Source: Pseudomonadota bacterium
GTDB taxonomy: Bacteria > Pseudomonadota > Gammaproteobacteria > Burkholderiales > Burkholderiaceae_B
DNA: 8,277 nt
Assembly: GCA_023432075.1 (NCBI GenBank)
Contig: JAEYVD010000475.1
Coordinates: 1-8,277, forward strand
Reading direction: 5' to 3'
Position 1 is the stretch's first letter. The number at the start of each line of letters is the position of its first letter. Under the pieces are notes generated by a model that ran no database searches, was not told the DNA's origin, and saw only the letters and a list, made by a program, of their open reading frames with translations. The position numbers and the translations under genes were made by a program. Below, piece by piece: positions 5,961 through 8,277 of the stretch.

Positions 5961-6527
5961 ATGCCCACCGATTCGTTGTTCCCCGGTTGCACCGAGTCCG
6001 TATTGCGCGACTATTTTCACGCCAAGGACGAGAACCGCCCCCACTACATGGCACGAGCCTTTGCGCCCGACGCCGTGCTGAAGATGGCCCTACGCACGCA
6101 GGCCATCGCCTTTCCGCCCGAATCGCATGGGCTGGCCGCCATCACCGACACCCTGGTGCGCAAGTTCGGCCAGACCTACGACAACGTCTACACCTTTTAC
6201 CTATCACGCCCCCCGGCGGACACGCGCCTGCCGGATTACCACTGCGACTGGCTGGTCGGCATGACCGAAAAGGCGACCGGCAACGTGCGCGTGGGCTGTG
6301 GGCGGTACGACTGGGAGTTTCAGCCCGATCCGTATCGCGCCAAGCGCCTGACCATCACGATTGAAACCATGGTGACCCTGCCGCCCGGCGATGCGTCCGC
6401 AGTGTTCGGCTGGCTGCTGGCCCTGGACTACCCCTGGTCCAGCGCCGCGCGCGTGGTCGCCGGCGCCCCGCCGCTTGAAGACCTGGCGCCGGTCGTGCAC
6501 TATCTGCTTCACCCGAACGGCATGTAG
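5961..6527 (+). CDS. NTF2-like (SnoaL-type) protein of unknown function
   Basis: The 188-residue protein has no signal peptide or membrane segment. The N-terminal helix ESVLRDYFHAKDENRPHYM (12-30), followed by ARAFAPDAVLKMALR and then HGLAAITDTLVRKFGQTYDNVYTFYL (internal to 56-81), fits the cone-shaped NTF2/SnoaL fold: an alpha-helical start, FAPDAVL strand, then an 'ITDTL' helix. Later strands are at about 94-103 (HCDWLVGM), 108-120 and 128-140. The family includes enzymes, ligand-binding domains and immunity proteins, so no reaction can be assigned. No obvious catalytic Asp/His pair stands out. The start ATG has GGAAG 8 bases upstream. It follows the LOG gene by 35 bases and precedes the HAD gene by 70 bases. 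Residues 165-188 (VVAGAPPLEDLAPVVHYLLH) form a C-terminal extension. Confidence 0.75.
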   Translation: MPTDSLFPGCTESVLRDYFHAKDENRPHYMARAFAPDAVLKMALRTQAIAFPPESHGLAAITDTLVRKFGQTYDNVYTFYLSRPPADTRLPDYHCDWLVGMTEKATGNVRVGCGRYDWEFQPDPYRAKRLTITIETMVTLPPGDASAVFGWLLALDYPWSSAARVVAGAPPLEDLAPVVHYLLHPNGM

Positions 6528-6597
6528 GGACGCGCGACGACGCCTGTCAGCGTGCGAGAGGCGCTCTCCCCCAGCCTGCCGGCATTGGATTCAAGAA

Positions 6598-7224
6598 TTG
6601 AAATACGACATTGCAGCTTTCGACTTCGACGGGACCCTGGCAGACACCATGCCGTGGTTCAACACCATTCTCAATACCGTCGCTGAGAAGTACAACTTCC
6701 GCAAGATCGATGCGTCCGAACGCGAACAGCTGCGCAGCCGCGATGCGATGGAGATCCTGAAGTACCTGAACATCCCGCTATGGAAGCTGCCCGCGATCAT
6801 GACGCACGTGCGCACGCTCATGCAGGAAATCGATCCCAGCGTGCAGCTGTTTGACGGCATCCCGCAGGCGCTGGCCCGCCTGAAGGCGAGCGGCATGCGT
6901 CTGGCCGTGGTCAGCTCGAACTCCGTCGAAAACGTCAAGCGCGTGCTGGGCGAGGAAACCGCGGCGCTCTTTGACGACTACGAGTGCGGCAGCGACCTGT
7001 TCGGCAAGGCCGCCAAGATCGATCGCCTGCTCAAGCAGCACGGCACGTCCCCCGAGCGCTTTTTGCTGGTGGGCGACGAAATGCGCGACATCGACGCGGC
7101 CCGCAAGGCGGGCGTGCGTGTCGGATCGGTTGCCTGGGGCTATAACCACCTGGACGCCCTGCGCGGCCGCGGCCCCGACGAGCTGTTCCTGACGGTTCAA
7201 GACCTTCCCAACGAACTGGCATAA
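6598..7224 (+). CDS. HAD-superfamily hydrolase, phosphoglycolate phosphatase-like
   Basis: The 208-residue protein is a soluble HAD phosphatase that acts through an aspartyl-phosphate intermediate. Motif I is FDFDGTLAD with nucleophile D9 and acid/base D11. Motif II is VVSSNS with S106 or S107. K137 or K140 supplies motif III. Motif IV is LVGDEMRDIDAARKAG, with D160 and D164 binding magnesium. Residues 15-80 form a small helical C1 cap, as in Gph-type enzymes. Substrate is not predictable: phosphoglycolate, nucleoside monophosphates or sugar phosphates are all possible. The best start is TTG at 6598, because MKYDIAAFDFDGT is the usual beginning of such proteins and no in-frame ATG or GTG lies suitably close. 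The Shine-Dalgarno sequence is poor. The neighbouring flavoprotein gene begins 12 bases after its stop, so they are cotranscribed. Confidence 0.92.
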   Translation: MKYDIAAFDFDGTLADTMPWFNTILNTVAEKYNFRKIDASEREQLRSRDAMEILKYLNIPLWKLPAIMTHVRTLMQEIDPSVQLFDGIPQALARLKASGMRLAVVSSNSVENVKRVLGEETAALFDDYECGSDLFGKAAKIDRLLKQHGTSPERFLLVGDEMRDIDAARKAGVRVGSVAWGYNHLDALRGRGPDELFLTVQDLPNELA

Positions 7225-7236
7225 CGCCCAGATCCC

Positions 7237-7863
7237 ATGCACACCGATCCCGCCCACCTGATTACCGATGCCGACGCCCTGCACGCGCTTTACGGGTCGC
7301 CCGGCGAAGCCTCCCTCAAAAAGGAGGTGGACCACGTGCATCCGCACTACCGCGCGTTCATCGAGGCCGCGCCGTTCGCGCTGCTGGCGACGGCGGGACC
7401 GGATGGGCTGGATGCCTCGCCGCGCGGCGACCCCGCCGGGTTTGTGGTGGTGGAAGACGAAAAGACGTTGCTCCTGCCCGACCGCCGCGGCAACAACCGC
7501 GTGGACAGCCTGCTCAACGTCATTGCCGATCCGCGCGTGGCCCTGCTGTTCCTCGTGCCGGGCGTGGGCGAAACATTGCGGGTGAACGGCACGGCGCGCA
7601 TCAGCGTCGACCCGGCGCTTCTGTCGCGCTTCGAAATGGACGGCAAGCTGCCCCGCTCCGTGCTGGTCATCGACGTGCAGAAAGTCTATTTCCAATGCTC
7701 GCGCGCCTTGCTGCGCTCGCGCCTCTGGGACCCGCAGACACAGATTCCCCGCACCGCGCTGCCCAGCGTCGGCCGCATCCTGTCCGACCTGACAGCCGGC
7801 ACGTTCGACGGCGTGACCTACGATCGGGATCTGCCCGCCCGGGTGGCCGGTACGCTTTACTGA
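7237..7863 (+). CDS. PPOX-class FMN-dependent flavoprotein (pyridoxamine 5'-phosphate oxidase-like family, DR2398/MSMEG_1061 type)
   Basis: The 208-residue protein has the split beta-barrel of pyridoxamine-phosphate-oxidase-like FMN proteins. FIEAAPFALLATAGPDGLDASPRG (internal to 41-64) is the first barrel hairpin, and LLLPDRRGNNRVDSLLNV (78-95) holds the FMN phosphate-contact region with R83, R84 and R88. LLFLVPGVGETLRVNGTARI follows at 103-122. YFQCSRALLRSRLWDP (151-166) is the C-terminal motif specific to this subfamily. Members bind FMN or related deazaflavin cofactors and act as oxidoreductases, but the substrate is unknown; it is not the vitamin B6 enzyme PdxH, lacking its overall wording. 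The start ATG lacks a clear ribosome binding site, and translation may depend on the HAD gene ending 12 bases upstream. The CYTH gene starts 14 bases after its stop. Confidence 0.88.
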   Translation: MHTDPAHLITDADALHALYGSPGEASLKKEVDHVHPHYRAFIEAAPFALLATAGPDGLDASPRGDPAGFVVVEDEKTLLLPDRRGNNRVDSLLNVIADPRVALLFLVPGVGETLRVNGTARISVDPALLSRFEMDGKLPRSVLVIDVQKVYFQCSRALLRSRLWDPQTQIPRTALPSVGRILSDLTAGTFDGVTYDRDLPARVAGTLY

Positions 7864-7867
7864 ATCC

Positions 7868-7872
7868 GGAGG
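7868..7872 (+). promoter_or_regulatory. Ribosome binding site of the CYTH gene
   Basis: GGAGG ends 5 bases before the ATG at 7878, just downstream of the preceding stop codon. It fixes the start at MARNVEIKAR. Confidence 0.75.
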
Positions 7873-7877
7873 CGCGC

Positions 7878-8277
7878 ATGGCACGCAACGTCGAGATCAA
7901 GGCGCGGGTGGACAGCCTGGATGCCCTCGAACACCTGGCCGCGGCGCTATCCGGCAAAGAGCCGGTCTTCATCGACCAGGACGACACCTTCTTCACGTGC
8001 GCCAACGGCCGCCTGAAGCTGCGCGCCTTCGCGGACGGCTCAGGCGAGCTGATCTTCTATCAGCGCGCCAACGATAGCGGCCCCAAGGAAAGCTTCTACG
8101 TCATCTCACCCACCAACGCGCCCGACTCCCTGCGCGAGGCCTTGTCGCACGCCTATGGCGTGATCGGCCGCGTCAGGAAACACCGCACGGTGTTCATCGC
8201 CGGGCGCACGCGCATCCACCTGGACCGCGTGCAAGGCCTGGGCGAATTCCTGGAGCTGGAAGTGGTGCTGCGCGACG
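7878..8277 (+). CDS. CYTH-domain protein, class IV adenylate cyclase-like (partial, C-terminus off the right edge)
   Basis: The visible 133 residues form most of a CYTH (CyaB/thiamine triphosphatase) tunnel barrel. These proteins bind triphosphates with metal ions and act as class IV adenylate cyclases, thiamine triphosphatases or inorganic triphosphatases. Recognisable strands and charged residues are NVEIKAR (4-10), DQDDTFF (33-39), RLKLRAF (45-51), ELIFYQR (57-63), RKHRTVF (100-106), RIHLDRV (112-118) and GEFLELEVV (122-130). The ExExK signature is altered: the first Glu is N4, while E6 and K8 remain. This form is found in many proteins annotated as class IV adenylate cyclase, so activity should not be assumed. 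The gene lies 14 bases after the flavoprotein gene with a good ribosome binding site and appears to be the last visible member of the run starting at 5335. About one quarter of the protein is probably missing. Confidence 0.88.
   Translation, partial: MARNVEIKARVDSLDALEHLAAALSGKEPVFIDQDDTFFTCANGRLKLRAFADGSGELIFYQRANDSGPKESFYVISPTNAPDSLREALSHAYGVIGRVRKHRTVFIAGRTRIHLDRVQGLGEFLELEVVLRD

Noticed and set aside
6558..6570. GAGAG-GCG-CTCTC inverted repeat before the HAD gene
   Set aside because: A 5-pair stem with a 3-base loop, without a T run or a relation to the start codon, is not distinguishable from chance.
6778..7884. Minus-strand open frame of about 368 codons opposite the HAD and PPOX genes
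   Set aside because: It spans two clear plus-strand genes and their junction, with no domain recognisable in its own product.

Overview
The window is about 65-68% GC (estimated by eye), densely coding, and carries no mobile element, tRNA, rRNA or CRISPR array. Gene content, protein wording and codon use point to a betaproteobacterium of the Burkholderiales, most likely family Alcaligenaceae (Achromobacter or Bordetella type). It reads as conserved chromosomal backbone, not a transferred island.

Layout. (1) Positions 1-1746, minus strand: rsmB (16S rRNA m5C967 methyltransferase) followed by a DUF4390 exported protein that runs off the left edge. (2) 1843-2475, plus: a LysE/RhtB-family exporter, divergent from rsmB. 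(3) 2476-4409, plus: an exact TATAAT box, a leader of about 90 bases with a possible 24-codon upstream ORF and a C-rich tract, a small XRE-type regulator resembling the antitoxin half of HigBA/NadS modules but without a toxin, then rimO (methylthiotransferase for ribosomal protein S12) with a TTG start. A strong intrinsic terminator closes this unit at 4427-4467. (4) 4540-5100, minus: a bacterioferritin-like diiron protein, convergent with rimO, with its own GC-rich hairpin downstream. (5) 5335-8277, plus: five closely spaced genes: LOG-family phosphoribohydrolase, NTF2-like protein, HAD phosphatase, PPOX-type flavoprotein and a CYTH-domain protein cut by the right edge. Gaps are 35, 70, 12 and 14 bases, so they probably form one operon.

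How the genes fit together. RsmB and RimO both modify the translation apparatus but lie in separate, oppositely oriented units. The five-gene plus-strand set joins enzymes that act on nucleotides or phosphate esters (LOG, HAD, CYTH) with a flavoprotein and an NTF2-fold protein. A shared metabolite-housecleaning role is possible but unproven.

The most unusual structure is the leader of the XRE-rimO unit. A short ORF with four consecutive prolines ends by an ATGA overlap on the XRE start codon, and the bases just before that start hold a stop codon in all three forward frames. This looks like a possible translation-coupled or attenuation-type control element. The rest of the window looks like ordinary housekeeping sequence with some family-level variations.
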